Origin: Polytrichum commune
Taxonomy: Eukaryota; Streptophyta; Polytrichopsida; Polytrichales; Polytrichaceae
DNA length: 64,000 bases
Reading direction: 5' to 3'
Assembly: GCA_950295325.1 (NCBI GenBank)
Contig: OX485806.1
Span: forward strand, 6,698,001-6,762,000
In this document: positions 1 to 12,000 of the stretch, piece by piece
Layout of the letters: every line of letters starts with the position of its first letter
How positions within the stretch are numbered: position 1 is the first letter of the stretch
Program-made: the position numbers and the translations under genes
The notes under the pieces: model-generated
The model's database searches: none
Told to the model about the DNA's origin: nothing
The model's input: the letters and a program-made list of their open reading frames with translations, nothing else

Positions 1-2340
1 GGACGCAAAGTAAGAGGACGAAAGCAACTCAAAAGATAAGAATAAAACCAAACGTTAAGTAAAGTTACAATAAGATAGGCTAAGTGGGAAGGCATAGTCA
101 AAAAACAATGAAATGTCAAGAGAAAGGGTCAAGCATGTTTTTTCCTGTGGGCGGCCCCAAGATGCCGGGCAACACGACAAAAAAAGGAGGAGCTTGGAGG
201 GGTCTCGGGAGGTAGGGAAAGGGAGGCTCATTAAGGCAACGAAAAGGGGAAGCGTTAGGGGGGGCATGCAGAAGCCCTGCCTATGGGCGAAGCGTTAGAG
301 AAATCTAAGACCCTTGGCAGTGGGGTGAGGATGGGCTGAGAAGTTGTGGGTAGGGTGTGGTAGTTGATTGTCATTAGTGGGCAATGGGGTGTAGACGAGA
401 AGACATGGTTTGAGTGATGGATCCAAGGTCTAGTTGCTCCGAGGCGTTTGGTGCTCGTGGAAGCGGACTTGGTTGGTAGCATTCGTGTGTCGGGGAGGTG
501 GAGGTATTAGAGAGTGGTCGGGCTTCTCAGTGCAATCTGGCAAGGAGGATCCAAGTGGAGAGAAGGAGCAAGCGTCAAGGTGATTGGCACCAACACTCCA
601 ACTTGTTGCATGTTGGCACCACTTGAGGGATTATTGACTAGGAAACAATTAAAGGATCATTGAGCATTGATTCGGGCACCAACTCCTTTCCCTTAAATCG
701 AGTTGGCAGAATGAGCAACTTGTTGGGGTCGTGGCAGAACGATGTCAACGTTGGGATTGCATGCCTTGGCCTGTGATCTAACAGTGAGGTTTATCACTCC
801 GATCCTTGTCAATTATATGATTGGTCTAAATGTTGTGTGAAGGTCGAAATTAGGTAGAGTTGAATGGAGTGAAGGTGAAGCATCGGTGCAAGAAGATCGA
901 GAATGATTGCAGTAGCCTTAAGGGGAGAAAAAGAAAGAAAACAAAAATAAATAAAATGAAAATAAAGACAAAAGGAACTCCCAGTGCAGTGGGGTTGAGT
1001 GAGGAAGATTAAGGAAGGCTAATTCAAAGAATGGGAAATAGAGATAGTTCCGAGAGCGGTGGTGATAAGAGATGCTAAGGGGAAACTCCAACCAACGGAA
1101 AGTGGATGTAGAATGTGGGGCAGTTGAAACTCATTTAGAAAGAACTGAAGGTTGAGAGGGCCGTAGAGTAGACAGTGGAGGAGGATAGGCTGTAGATTTT
1201 AGCAGGTGTGAGCAATTGAAGCCTAGGCGTGAGCGCTAGATATAGTCAAGGAAAAGAGATCGGAAGCATGCCTCCCTAGCCGTATCTCAATCCTTGTGAA
1301 TGTTCACATTTCACATGAGGGAGGTACATTATGCCACCATTTCTTGGAACCTCGTTGTACTAGGGACTCGTCACCCTTTGGTGATAAAGAAAGAAAAAAA
1401 TAAGGGAAAGGAAGAACATGCGATGTAAACACTTTCTTATTTTTGTTTTGTCCCTAGGGTGAAAGCAAAGGTGGAGTGGAGCAGTCAACCAAATAACGGT
1501 TAGCCTGAGTGGGATCGGTGGATACTGGTAGGTAGACATGAGTGTTGCATGTAGGGGTAGTACGAGCGTGAGGTAATTAGGTATTATGTCCTACTAACAT
1601 TGTATGCACCTATTGTGCTTAAGGGAACGACCAAGGGTTTGTAAATGCTTGTTCGTTTTTAATAAAAGGGTGTCATGCACACCACTCCAATCATAATCAA
1701 ATAGAATGAAGGTGCATGTGTAAGTGGTAACCTAGGATGTGTGAGGAGGGATTCCCCACCCGGACTAGGACGCAATCAAAGGGGGGAAGGATTCTTGCTC
1801 ACAATTTGATACAAAATTATAGTTAGCACTTTACTCACTCATGTTTTCATAACCGCTCTCAATATTTGAAAACGCTATTGTTTTTTTTTCAATGAAATTT
1901 TAGCTTAATCATTGTGTTGATTTGTAGCCTAGTAAAGTAATCTTCTATATTTCTTATTCTCTTCAATCAATAATGTTTGTACTTTTACATTTTCATATTT
2001 TTTTAAAATACAATGAATTTTGAATTTGAGGTGTTTCTTCCACGAACCTCTGTAATTGTTGGCCTTTCACCTTGAAATTTTTTGTATTTCTTCAAAACAC
2101 CTTTAGTAATTTTTTTTAAATATTTTTTAATACTTCTATTATTTAATCACTATCAATTCCAATATTTGACTTAATGCATATGTTCTACAAAAACATGCAA
2201 GTAAAAACCACATATGGTTTAGATTTCAGTGTAGAAACCATTATTTTCATATTGATTTTCAACATACACATGTGTGTGCTGGAAGAATGAATGAAGATTT
2301 GAATGTAATGTCAATGACATTTGTAACTTTCTAAAGTTAA
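1..2340. other. Intergenic, no gene recognised
   Basis: The first 1.7 kb is purine-rich on the + strand and has only short ORFs with no recognisable domain. An ATAAAA-like signal near 1660 and the lack of coding potential would fit the non-coding part of an old LTR retrotransposon, but I see no LTR pair, primer-binding site or polymerase motif. From about 1800 the DNA becomes AT-rich with nothing recognisable. Confidence 0.4.
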
Positions 2341-2344
2341 AATC

Positions 2345-3399
2345 TTGTTGTCTTTGGATAAGTACATTAGATGATTACTTGAAATCTTCATTACGATATG
2401 CGATGCAAAGACAAGTACTTTAATAACTGGATGCAAATGGCTTCACTTTGGTAGGACTAATAATCACTTGTGAAAAGACAAGTTTCTTCCTCTCCTTGAA
2501 CTCTCATCCACTCATATACTTACTCCAAAATGTGAACCTAAAAGGACAATGAAACCGAGAGTTTTTGACCTCCAAGTCCAAAACAATAAGATCATGGCCA
2601 CTTGAAATGTTTCATCTCCAATGCAAACACAAGTACTTCCTTATTTGGATGCAAATGACTTCATCATCACACATGATGGCAATCTCCTCCACACAATGAG
2701 CCCCGATGAGTGGATTTGAAAGGATTAAATGAGGTGGGATTTCTCCAACTAATGAAGTTAACAATCACTTATGAAAAGACAAATTCAACCACAAATTGTT
2801 TTCTCATCCACTTATATAAACGCATTCAAACTCAGACAAAAAGGTTGGACCTAAGAGTTCAACGAAACAAAGGCTATGCAAATACAATCACTTCATGATT
2901 TGTATGCAATTGGCTCCGTCCCTTCATCACCCCCACATGATGATGAGCCCCCAATGAGTTTGAACCTAAAGAGAAGGTGCAACAAAAGCTTATATGTTCC
3001 AAGACAAAACCAATAAAAAAACAAACAAAACACATAGTTTTCAGTAATAAAATGATATAATCATTGGATGACTACTTGGAAACTTTCATCCGCAACGGAA
3101 ATACAAAAACTTTTTGATTTGGATGCAAATGGCTTCTTCCCTTCATCACCCCAAGATGATGATCATTGACGAGCCCCCCTACGAGTCTGGACCTAAAAAG
3201 AAAGTGCAACAAAAGCTTACATGCTTTAAGATAGAAAAAACAACAACAAAACATATATTTTTTCAGTAAATAAAACAATAAGGCATTGGATGATTACTTG
3301 AAAACTTTCATCCGTAATGCAAATGTGAACAATTCATTATTAATGTATGTGAATGCTAATGGCTTCGTCCCTTCATCACTCCCCACATGATGATGACGA
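2345..3399. repeat. Diverged tandem repeat, ~220-255 bp unit
   Basis: The phrase 'atgcaaatggcttc' followed by 'cccttcatcac', 'catgatgatga' and 'gagccccc...gagt' recurs at about 2431, 2649, 2904, 3123 and 3353, so units are spaced roughly 218, 255, 219 and 230 bp apart. The two units from 2904 and 3123 are the most alike. A further half unit ('gatgatgggccccaatgagtttgg') reappears at 4086, beyond an inserted element. Non-coding; the ORFs across it are not conserved between units. Confidence 0.7.
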
Positions 3400-4072
3400 T
3401 CATGGCTGATTTTTCACAAAGTTTTTGCCTGTCCACGTCCAAAAACCTTGAATTCAAAGGCAAAAAAAATTGCAACTTGTCCCAAAACCGGTAATTTCTA
3501 AACCAACCCATCCATGGAAAGGTTAAAGAAAAATCAACCCATCCCAAAACCGGTTTGAAAATGAAAATACCCCTCCCACAAGAGGTATAAATAAGTCTCT
3601 TACAATATGTTGGTAAAAATTTAGAAAAAAAACCGAAAGATGTCGACATGTGACTGGTTGCACTTGGAAACAATAGGATCTTGACAAATTATGCCTTCAA
3701 TGTTCGTCAGTTATCTGTCTTTTGCTGTTGAATCTCATCTTTCCAGTACACCCCATTCTAAATTTTGTTGTTGATGAATTAATGTATGTAGGTGAATCAA
3801 GCACTTCAAGATTGATATTATGATTGGGTATTAGTAGTTTGATTGCATTATGCTTATATTCACATGTCATATATGACATAATGTAACTGATATTTGTACC
3901 ATTTTTTTTTGGAAAAAAATATTTTTAAAAATGTTATTTTTAGAACCTGTCCAAAGTGAATTTGACACGTCCAAAAACCAATTCATTTTCTAAGAACCCG
4001 TCCACCGGAAATGTTTTTTTTTCTAATAAACATGTCCCTGGACATGTTAGGGACCTTGTGAAAAATCACCAC
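3400..4072. mobile_element. TIR element (Mutator-like MITE) inserted in the tandem repeat
   Basis: The left end reads GGCTGATTTTTCACAAAG from 3404. The reverse complement of the right end reads GGTGATTTTTCACAAGG, so the termini are inverted repeats of about 17 bp. The flanks hold TGATGACGA (3391-3399) and TGATGACGG (4073-4081), a near-perfect 9 bp direct repeat of the size expected for Mutator-like elements, although a few extra bases lie between the left repeat and the TIR. The tandem-repeat unit resumes directly after the element. No transposase ORF is present, so it is non-autonomous. The superfamily assignment is inference. Confidence 0.5.
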
Positions 4073-4210
4073 TGATGACGGTGATGATGATGGGCCCCAA
4101 TGAGTTTGGGAGATCATGTGATGATGAAGCAAACAACTTAAAAAGAGGATTGAAAGAGGTCGCCATCAATAAAGGAAAAGGTAGGATAGTTTCGGGGGAC
4201 ATTAAATACT

Positions 4211-5428
4211 CCCCCATGAACTTTTCGGGGGAGGAATATTCGGGCAAGGGTAGCCGCCCGTTGGATTTTTTGGATCCGACCGAAAATTGTTGCCTGCCTG
4301 CCCGAATTTGAAAAAATCATTGTCCTTGCATTCTTGAAGGCCACTTATCCACAAATCCCATAGTGAGTGCACTTCATCTTCAAGGTCCCAAATCCAATAT
4401 ATATGTTCACTTCCATTGAGTAAGTAAGCAATTGACTTGGATTTCATTTTCAAAGTGAAACCGTCAATAAAGCATGTAATTAACTTGGAAGTTAAAAATA
4501 TTACAAAATCCTCATTAGTACCGAGGTTATAATTTTTGTGACTTACCATTGAAAGGGACTTTGTCATTCTGAAATTAAACTAAAATTATTTATTTATTCT
4601 TAATATGTTAAATATTATAGTCTAGCTAATACCTTCTACTTTCACAAAGTATTCATATGCATTTAAATTAATTAAGTGTGATTGAATGTAAGTAAGTCTA
4701 ATTAATTCTGATTAATCCTAATTAAGCCCAATTAGATCAGAAAGCATGCGAACCAAATTAATTAATCCTAATTAATTATAAATTATATTACTGGAGTTAA
4801 TTCCATTAAGTCATGATTAAGTCCAGTTGGTACATTTTTAGTTAATTAGGCTTAATCATTTTGGTTCGCATGCTTTCTGATCTAATTGGGCTTAATTATA
4901 ATTAATCAGGATTAAACAGAATTTATTAGGCTTAGTTGCATTCAATCACACTTAATTAGTTTAAATGTGTATGAAAACTTTGTGATAGTAGAAGGTACTA
5001 ACTATAAAATATAAAATACAATAAATATTAAGAATAAATCATTAATTTTAGTTCCATTTTAGGATGACAAAGTCCCTTTCAATGGTAAGTCACAAAAAAT
5101 TATAACCTTAGTGCTAATGAGGATTTTGTAATATTTTTGACTTCCAAGTTAATTACATGCTTTATTGGCGGTTTCACTTTGAATTTGAAATCCAAGTCAA
5201 TTTCTTACTCAATGGAAGTGAACATATATATTGGATTTGGGACTTGAAGAAGAAGTGCACTCAATATAAATCAATATGGAATTTGTGGATAAATGGCCTT
5301 CAAGAATGAAAGGACAATGATTTTTTCAAAGTCGGGCGGGTGGGCAACAATTTTTGGTCGGATCCAGAAAATCCGACGGGTGGCTGCCCCTGCCTGAATA
5401 TTCCTCCCCCGAAAAGTTCGTGGTGGGG
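4211..5428. mobile_element. Foldback element, ~1.2 kb near-complete palindrome
   Basis: The left arm (about 4211-4800) and right arm (about 4820-5428) are inverted copies. Matching pairs include 'gaacttttcgggggaggaa' near 4219 with its complement near 5401; the segment ending 'ccattgaaagggactttgtca' near 4565 with its complement near 5068; and 'gatcagaaagcatgcgaacc' near 4735 with its complement near 4860. The unpaired centre is only a few tens of bases around 4800-4830. The ends start with runs of C/G. I could not settle a target-site duplication. No transposase gene is present. Confidence 0.75.
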
Positions 5429-5434
5429 CACTTA

Positions 5435-6153
5435 GGGCTGCTTTACACCTAGAGGCCGGGCCAATTCCCTTTGAGGCCAATTACATGACATTTCAGCCCC
5501 TTTTGGGTTTGAGGCCGGCCTCAACTACACATTATAATAAGACTATAATGGGGGCCAATTTCCCCATATGTAAAGGCCTTAGGGCCAAGAGGCTAGGCCG
5601 ATTCAATAAATCTAGCATAATTCAATGAATCTAGCATAATCTAGCATAGAGCCGTTCATATTTCCACATAATCTAGTGAATATGATTCGCTAAAAAAAAT
5701 CATATTTTGTTTCAAAAAACTATTTATTGAAATTTGACATTGACCCCGAGACCAAGAATTGGCCTTCGATTTTGGATGCACCCAATTCAATGAGCTCGGG
5801 CTGTGTCATACCATGCATTTTCTAATTAAATAAGGAAATCATACCACCAAATTGGCCCAGCCTCTAGATGTAAAGGGTTGGGACCGATTTCAGCCTTTTG
5901 GCCAATCACAAGTGAGGATTTCAAGCCTCTTACACAACGAATTGGCCCAGCCTCTAGGTGTAAAGGGGTTGGGGCCGATTTCAGCCTTTTGGCCAATCAC
6001 AAGTGAGGATTTCAAGCCTCTTGCACAACGAATTGGCCTGGCCTCTAGGTGTTAAGGGGTTGGGACCGATTTCAGCCTTTTGACCAATCACAAGTGAGGA
6101 TTTCAAGCCTCTTACACAACGAATTGGCCCGGCCTCTAGGTGTAAAGCGACCC
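5435..6153. mobile_element. PIF/Harbinger-type MITE (element H1), 719 bp
   Basis: The left terminus is GGGCTGCTTTACACC and the right terminus, reverse-complemented, is GGGTCGCTTTACACC. Both continue identically through CTAGAGGCCGGGCCAATTC, giving a TIR of about 34 bp. A TTA target duplication flanks it (5432-5434 and 6154-6156), as is usual for PIF/Harbinger elements. It starts 6 bp from the right end of the foldback element. The right part holds about three 90-91 bp tandem copies (first at 5851, then 5941, 6032 and a last partial at 6123), each carrying the inner part of the TIR. No transposase is encoded. Confidence 0.8.
5851..6150. repeat. 90-91 bp tandem repeat inside the H1 MITE
   Basis: Copies begin at 'attggccc/tggcctctaggtg' at 5851, 5941, 6032 and 6123 and carry 'gatttcagccttttggccaatcacaagtgagg' in each complete unit. 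Units differ at only a few positions. The short ORFs across it are not coding. Confidence 0.85.
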
Positions 6154-6253
6154 TTATAATGTCCCCCCATAGTTTCTCCTAAGTTGGAACCATTAAGGAA
6201 GAAGTTGTTGTAAAGTTACTTAATTTACTCACCAATGACCATGTGGCCCACCA

Positions 6254-6287
6254 CCGATGACGACGACGACGACGACAACAACAACAA
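6254..6287 (+). repeat. (GAC)n/(AAC)n microsatellite
   Basis: A short trinucleotide run, GATGACGACGACGACGACGAC followed by AACAACAACAAGG, just upstream of the possible leader exon of the next gene. Confidence 0.9.
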
Positions 6288-6299
6288 GGCAGGCATGTA

Positions 6300-6740
6300 T
6301 CTTCGCTTGGTAGAAAGCCTTTCATGCAGCAATGGCGGACCCTCCATGTGCCCCAAACCCTAATTCCACCGCCATGGCCAGCAGGCTTCCCTCATCCTCT
6401 CTTTGCAACGTCCTGTCAGACTGCCCGAAGCTCTCCGGAGGTCCGCATTTTAGCTGGATCGACGTTATGGAGCCAACTTCTCGCATGTATGTCGTCCTTT
6501 CCGAATTCAACAGAGCTTTTTGCAACGCGATGATTCTTTCTTGATCTTGTTGTGGTTTGGTGTTTTTTTTTTTTTTTCTGTGATCGAACTGGAATTGCAA
6601 GTGCTCTGATTTTGCTTGAATCGAGAAGGGATGTGCAAAATGGTGCTGTGATCGTGGGTAAGGTGAAAGTGGGTCGTGCGGTGTATATAGGTTCTTCTGA
6701 TGTTACGAAGTTGTTTCGAATTTTGCTGAGGAGTTGAGGT
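6300..6740 (+). promoter_or_regulatory. Candidate 5' leader exon / promoter-proximal region of the Glu/Lys-rich gene
   Basis: The stretch has a telo-box-like AAACCCTAA at about 6355, which also marks the starts of other genes in this window. It has higher GC than its surroundings and ends near good splice donors (GAG|GTGAGT near 6738 and AAG|GTAAGC near 6756). A splice acceptor (CTGACAG) ends at 9032, 15 bases before the ATG at 9048. It contains a 70-codon ORF (6332-6544) with no recognised domain, which could be an upstream ORF or a small unrelated gene. The link to the gene at 9048 is inference. Confidence 0.3.
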
Positions 6741-7168
6741 GAGTTTGCAAGTAAGGTAAGCTAGTTGGAATGCTTTTTTTTTTTCCCATCTTTTTTTCTC
6801 GGTCGACTGCCTTAGTTTCAGTTGGATCGAGGTAAAAGGTGCGTGAATCTGGCTAATTACCACAAGCTCATCAGCAATAATACCATTGTGACACTGTAGC
6901 AGACGAGGTGAAGTATGTTGAAAGCGTTTTTTTTTCACCTGGTTTTTGTCTGTCCTCGAAAATTTTGATTGCTTTGTTCTTCTTACAGCTAGTTAGTGAG
7001 CAGTTGCCCACACACCTAGCAGCATCTTCATTACATCTACAAAATCAGAAATCTATTATGAGCATAGCGTTGTGAAGTTTACAAAGAGGGATTTTCTAAT
7101 GGCTTTTCCTCTCCGTTCCACTAACTGGGAATTTTGAAGTGCACATGGTTCTGGTTTTCAACCACCTA

Positions 7169-7527
7169 AGGTAAGCGGGCCTTACATGGGCACTTTCAAC
7201 TCTGCACTCACTTCTCGTAGGATATGAAACACGCAATTAGTGCGAGATGATTGGCAATTATAGATCTGGGTGTAGCCATTGTCTCATGATTTTGGGAGCT
7301 CTCATGAACATCTTATCCATTATCAAAGTGAAGATTCTCGAGCTTGTTAAATGGTCATATAAGTCCCCCCAATTATGTTGACCATTGAGGCTAGCCTGGT
7401 TAACAAATGTAGAGCACGTAATCTAATCTCTTTTGAACACATGTGTTTTTGGTGTCTGTTCTTAGATCCACACCTAACCACACACATGTCTGATTAAGAA
7501 AAGTAACCAAGTAAGGCCTGCATACCT
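7169..7527 (+). mobile_element. Family A MITE, copy 1
   Basis: It begins AGGTAAGCGGGCCTTACATGG. Its right end, reverse-complemented, begins AGGTATGCAGGCCTTACTTGG, so the termini are inverted repeats of about 21 bp. TA precedes the left end. The interior shares the landmarks 'cacttctc.taggatatga', 'caattagtgc.agatgatt', 'cccccaattatgttga.tattga' and 'tccaatctc' with the other copies. It lies in the presumed leader intron of the downstream gene. Confidence 0.75.
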
Positions 7528-7749
7528 TGATTCGAGGCAGTATTTTTCGTCTGGTGAAAAGTTGCCAGATGTATGCCTACAAATTTTGAGAGGAAAATAT
7601 TGGTTTCAGGTGGTTGTCGTCTTGAACTCATGTGAGAGCAAATTCAGCTTGTCACTGAGCTTTATGTGTTAAGGGGTTCTTTGATACTCTGTTTTCTGTG
7701 ACATGTATGCGCAATTATTTGAACACCTCTTGTGGATTTAGTTACACTA

Positions 7750-8101
7750 AGATAAGCGGGTCTTAAATGGACATTTTTTCTCTGCATCCACTTCTCATAA
7801 GATATGAATCGTGCAATTAGTGCAAGATGATTAGAAAATCCAAATCATGCCTGTAGCGACTTTCCTCATAGTTTTTGGAGTTCATATGAATATCTTATTG
7901 ATTATCAATGTGAAGTGTCTTGTTCCTATGAATGACCATATAGGTCCCCCCCAATTATGTTGACTATTGAGCCTAGGAATGGTTAACAATTTTTGTGTGC
8001 ATAGTCCAATCTCTTTGAATCACATCTCTTTCAGTGTCCATTCTTAGATCCAAATATAGGTTTCTGTTGAAGATGAATACCTGAATTAGGCCTGATTATC
8101 T
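7750..8101 (+). mobile_element. Family A MITE, copy 2
   Basis: It starts AGATAAGCGGGTCTTAAATGG and ends, reverse-complemented, AGATAATCAGGCCTAATTC. Both ends are flanked by TA (7748-7749 and 8102-8103), which is the likely target duplication. The interior is colinear with copy 1 along its full length, including the 'aggtccccccaattatgttgac' block near 7945. Confidence 0.8.
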
Positions 8102-9047
8102 TATGATCTGGCAAAGACAGTGTGTTAGGTGCATTGAAGGTGTACTTTTACTGAATTTGTTCATCATCTTCCAGATTTGAAAATCTTGAAGATCAAACCA
8201 GTTGTGAGGCTAAGAACCTGATGCCTAACTGGGAAGAGGTTCCAAGCTGTAAGTCAAACCGATGATCTTGGTTTCAGAAAGCAAATGGATTTGGCAATAG
8301 ATGACCGAGCGAATTGACATTGTCAATTAGGCATAAATTCAACAGTTTGTTCCATCCATAGTGCAGTACTTATATGCAAATACTGCCCGGTTTGACTTAA
8401 AAAAACTTCTGGGCTAGTTTTGAATGTATCTGATACTTGATAGTTGGAGCATGGTGGCATGCTCTTTGAGGCAAAATGTCCTGTTTCAAAATGACCTCAA
8501 TGTCCTATCTCAATGTCTTATTGGGGAGAGGATACACTGCAGGATGGAGGGTGCGTAGGGACAGGCTACCCAAGCCAATTTCAACAAGGACGGAAATAAT
8601 TGACAGGTCAGCAGCTAATCTGTAAATGAACAATACATTTATTACAATGTGGTCTACCACGAATGGGTAGATTGGGTAAGGAAAATATCAAACTCTTGCA
8701 GTCTTTTGTGCCATTCATAAGGATTTTTGTGAATAAATCAGTAGCCATCACAACTTGTTATTGGCTTGCTGTGGTATGTGATTTTTGTATCAAGAGTTAG
8801 TGCTAAAATCTGGTCTACAGTCCAAGATTTTGCCTGCCACAACAACTGCATTCATTATGTTCTTGGATTCTTTGAAAGGGATCAAGAAGTTCAAAATCTA
8901 GCAGCAATTCAATCACTGTATGTTCACCTATTCCCAGTTAACTTGTTTCTAACAACAATTATTTTGACCTTCTCCAGTGATCATGTTCAAGGATATTGGG
9001 CATACATTTTCAAACCCAAGAAGCCCTGACAGCAATTTGAAACTGCA
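8102..9047 (+). other. Presumed leader-intron DNA
   Basis: No coding signal. The only ORF of note (8766-9029) has no domain and overlaps the branch and acceptor region before the acceptor at 9032. A CT/GT mixture and in-frame stops are typical of intron sequence. Confidence 0.4.
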
Positions 9048-12000
9048 ATGAGCTCTCCTACTTTGGGGTCTAGAATGTTTCGTCATCCTTCCCACCGCTA
9101 CCAAAAAGCCAAGGGCTTGAAGGTCAAACATGTAGTCCAAATTGCCATGGTTACTGTGGTGTTGACCTGGGTGATGTACCAGTTAAACCAGGCTCAGAAA
9201 CATGGGCATGCACATGCCGAGGAGAATATCTCAACAATTTCCCTTGATGATCTGAGGAAGGACTCATCTTTAGGTCGCAAGAGTTTAATTCCAGGACAAG
9301 AGACTGGAGACTGGAAATTGGTTAAAAAAAAGAACAAAGATCACCGATGGGGAAGTGACACTCAGAATGATGGTACTGTGATTCTTTTGTTCTCCTGGCC
9401 ATGTTGCTTGTTTCCACAAATTTGTTAAATGAATAATGCATTTGATATGATGGTGCAAACATCAATCCTGAAGAATACTACTCCACTGGTTTCAGATCAT
9501 TCTTGGCTCTTTTGGAAGTGAATCAATGTTTTTGGTATGGAAGCTCTAAGGGGAGTGTGTTCACTTGTTGTTTTGAGTGATGGATCCCATGAGCTGTATG
9601 ACCATTTACTGTGGCTGTCAGCCTGGTTTTGTACTTGGGTTTTTAGCTCCAGTAACACTTGATAATGCAAATTTAGATGTTATGGAGTTCACACTTTCTT
9701 GTTGTCTTGCTGCTGAACTGAATCTAGTGTAAGATTGTTTGAAGACCTTCATACCAGCAGCCTAATTGTATATTATAGAAGGTGCTTTTGCAACTTCATC
9801 TTGAAATTTTGGGTGATGGATGTCCTATTTGAAATGCTTGATGACTATAGCAATGTAATTAGTCAACCATCCATTAAGTGAGTCTAGAGCTTTGCATAAA
9901 TCAGAACTCTCTTCTCTGCTTTGGGTATTTGTAGTAGGTTATGTCTCCATGAGACATTTGTGATTTCTTTTTCAACTGGTGTGCAGATCTCATGAAGGAT
10001 GAGGCCGCAAGTGAGGATCTCAGTTCCGCAGAGGTATCAAACCAGGGTACTGGCAAAGGTGAGAATTGAGATATTCATTTCTAGAATAAAAATCATAAAA
10101 TTGAGGTGTTTGGCTTATTTCTGTGGAGGGCAAATGATGGTTTTTTATATTGCAAAGTGATATTTAGTATGGATTAATCAATTGTTTTGCTATTACTTTG
10201 AGGGCATGGGTTGGAACCTCTAATGAATTGAGTCACTGCCGCATCTTTCTTATTTAATTTTGCACAAGGTAAAGTAGACAACCCTTATTTGGTCACTTTT
10301 CTTATGATGACACCTATATTTGGATGGTATGTGGTTTGGTATGGCTCCAAGAACAGATACCAAAAAGACATGTGTTTGAAAGAGATTGGACGGAGTGTGC
10401 AAAATATGATAACCATTCTAGGTTCAATAGTCAACATAATTGGGGGAATCTACATGTAATGAGCACAAAAATCTTCACTTTGATTATGAATAAGGTATCC
10501 TTATGAGCTTCACAAATTGAGAGGAAGGTGGCTATGGCCTCGATCTTGACTTTCTAACGATCTTGTATTAATTGTGTGTTTCACATCCTAGGAGAAGTGG
10601 GCTAGTCGGAACTTGTAAGCATCTAAGACCCATTACCTTATTGCAAAAGAGAGCCCCTCTGAGGTGATTAAAGTTCTCTGGGATGTGGTTTGTCATGCAG
10701 ATGAGAGAACTGAGGATGAGGTGCAGCAAAGTGATGATGCAGACCTTCAACATGATGTTAGTACTGATTTTGCTGAGCTTAAGATGGAAGAAGAAAGAAC
10801 AGATGTGGAGGAGTCTGGAGATGATGGAAAGGATGGTGAAGCTGATCAAGAGGGCAATTCACAGTCTCAAAATGGATTGACAGCTACTGAAGACAATGCT
10901 GATGATGGAGCTGACTTTGGGACAAAGGATCACCTAGCATCTGTTATTGATGGACACAAGATAGAAAGCAAAGAGGCAACATTTTTGGAAGCTTTTTCTG
11001 CAGATTCTGTTTTGAGACCTAAGCTTGAGAAGGATGGCGAGGACGAAAACTTGGAGGTGGATTCAGATGCCACTGTGGAAGAGGATTCTGGTTCAACTAC
11101 AGAGACTTGGAAGGAAACTGGTGAGGTTTTAATGGAGGGTGAGGATGATCAGGAATCAGAGAAGGCATCACAAGAGGAGCCTGAGAACCACAACCAAGAG
11201 CTAGTGGAATCACAAGGAGAGGTGACAGAAGAGGGCCACGATGAGGAGTCTGTGGCGGAGAAACGACATCAAAGTTTTCATGGTGTGTCTGAGGAGCAGC
11301 AAGAGGTAAATGTAGAAGATGAGCAGGGGGATCTTGATAAACAATCTTTAGCAGAAGATCAAGCGAAGGTACAAGATGATGAGAAGTTAGATGAGGAGCA
11401 TGAAGAGGCACAAGAAGAGTCGGAAGAATTATCGAAGCCCAAGGAGAAGCTCAATGAGCAGTCTGAAAACAAAGTAGCGACAGAAGAAGAGGAGTTCAAG
11501 GAGAAATCAGATGCTTTGTCTGCTTCTACTGAACAAGTTGAGGTGAAGACAGAGAAACCTGAAATTGAGGAAACTGAGAAAGTAGAATCTGAGGATGTCA
11601 ATGATAAAGAAGGTGATGATGTACACCAAAAGTCGAAGGAAGGGGGCGATCCTGGTAAGCAGACTCAAAGTACATCTAACGATGCTGGAGGGCAGGTTTT
11701 GACAGATTTTACAAAGGAACGCATGTCAATTGAGCAGAGCATTCGAAATTACCAACAAGGAAACTTGGAAAAGGAGAATAAGGAAAGGAAAGAGGAGCAA
11801 CAGGATGGTAACGTCAAAGAGAAACTGGAGGACAAAGAATTGCAAAAAATTGGTGTAGTAGAAGAGAAGGTTATGGACAAGAAGGATTTGGACCAGGGCG
11901 CCAATAATAAAGAGAAAAAGGAGGAGTTTCTAGAAAAGCAAGATTGGCAACAGGGTGGGAATGTTGAAGAGAAGCAGGAAGAGACAGAGGATAAGAAAGA

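Noticed and set aside
6332-6544. A 70-codon ORF as an independent small protein gene
   Set aside because: No domain and it sits in a likely 5' leader; reported only as part of the candidate leader exon.
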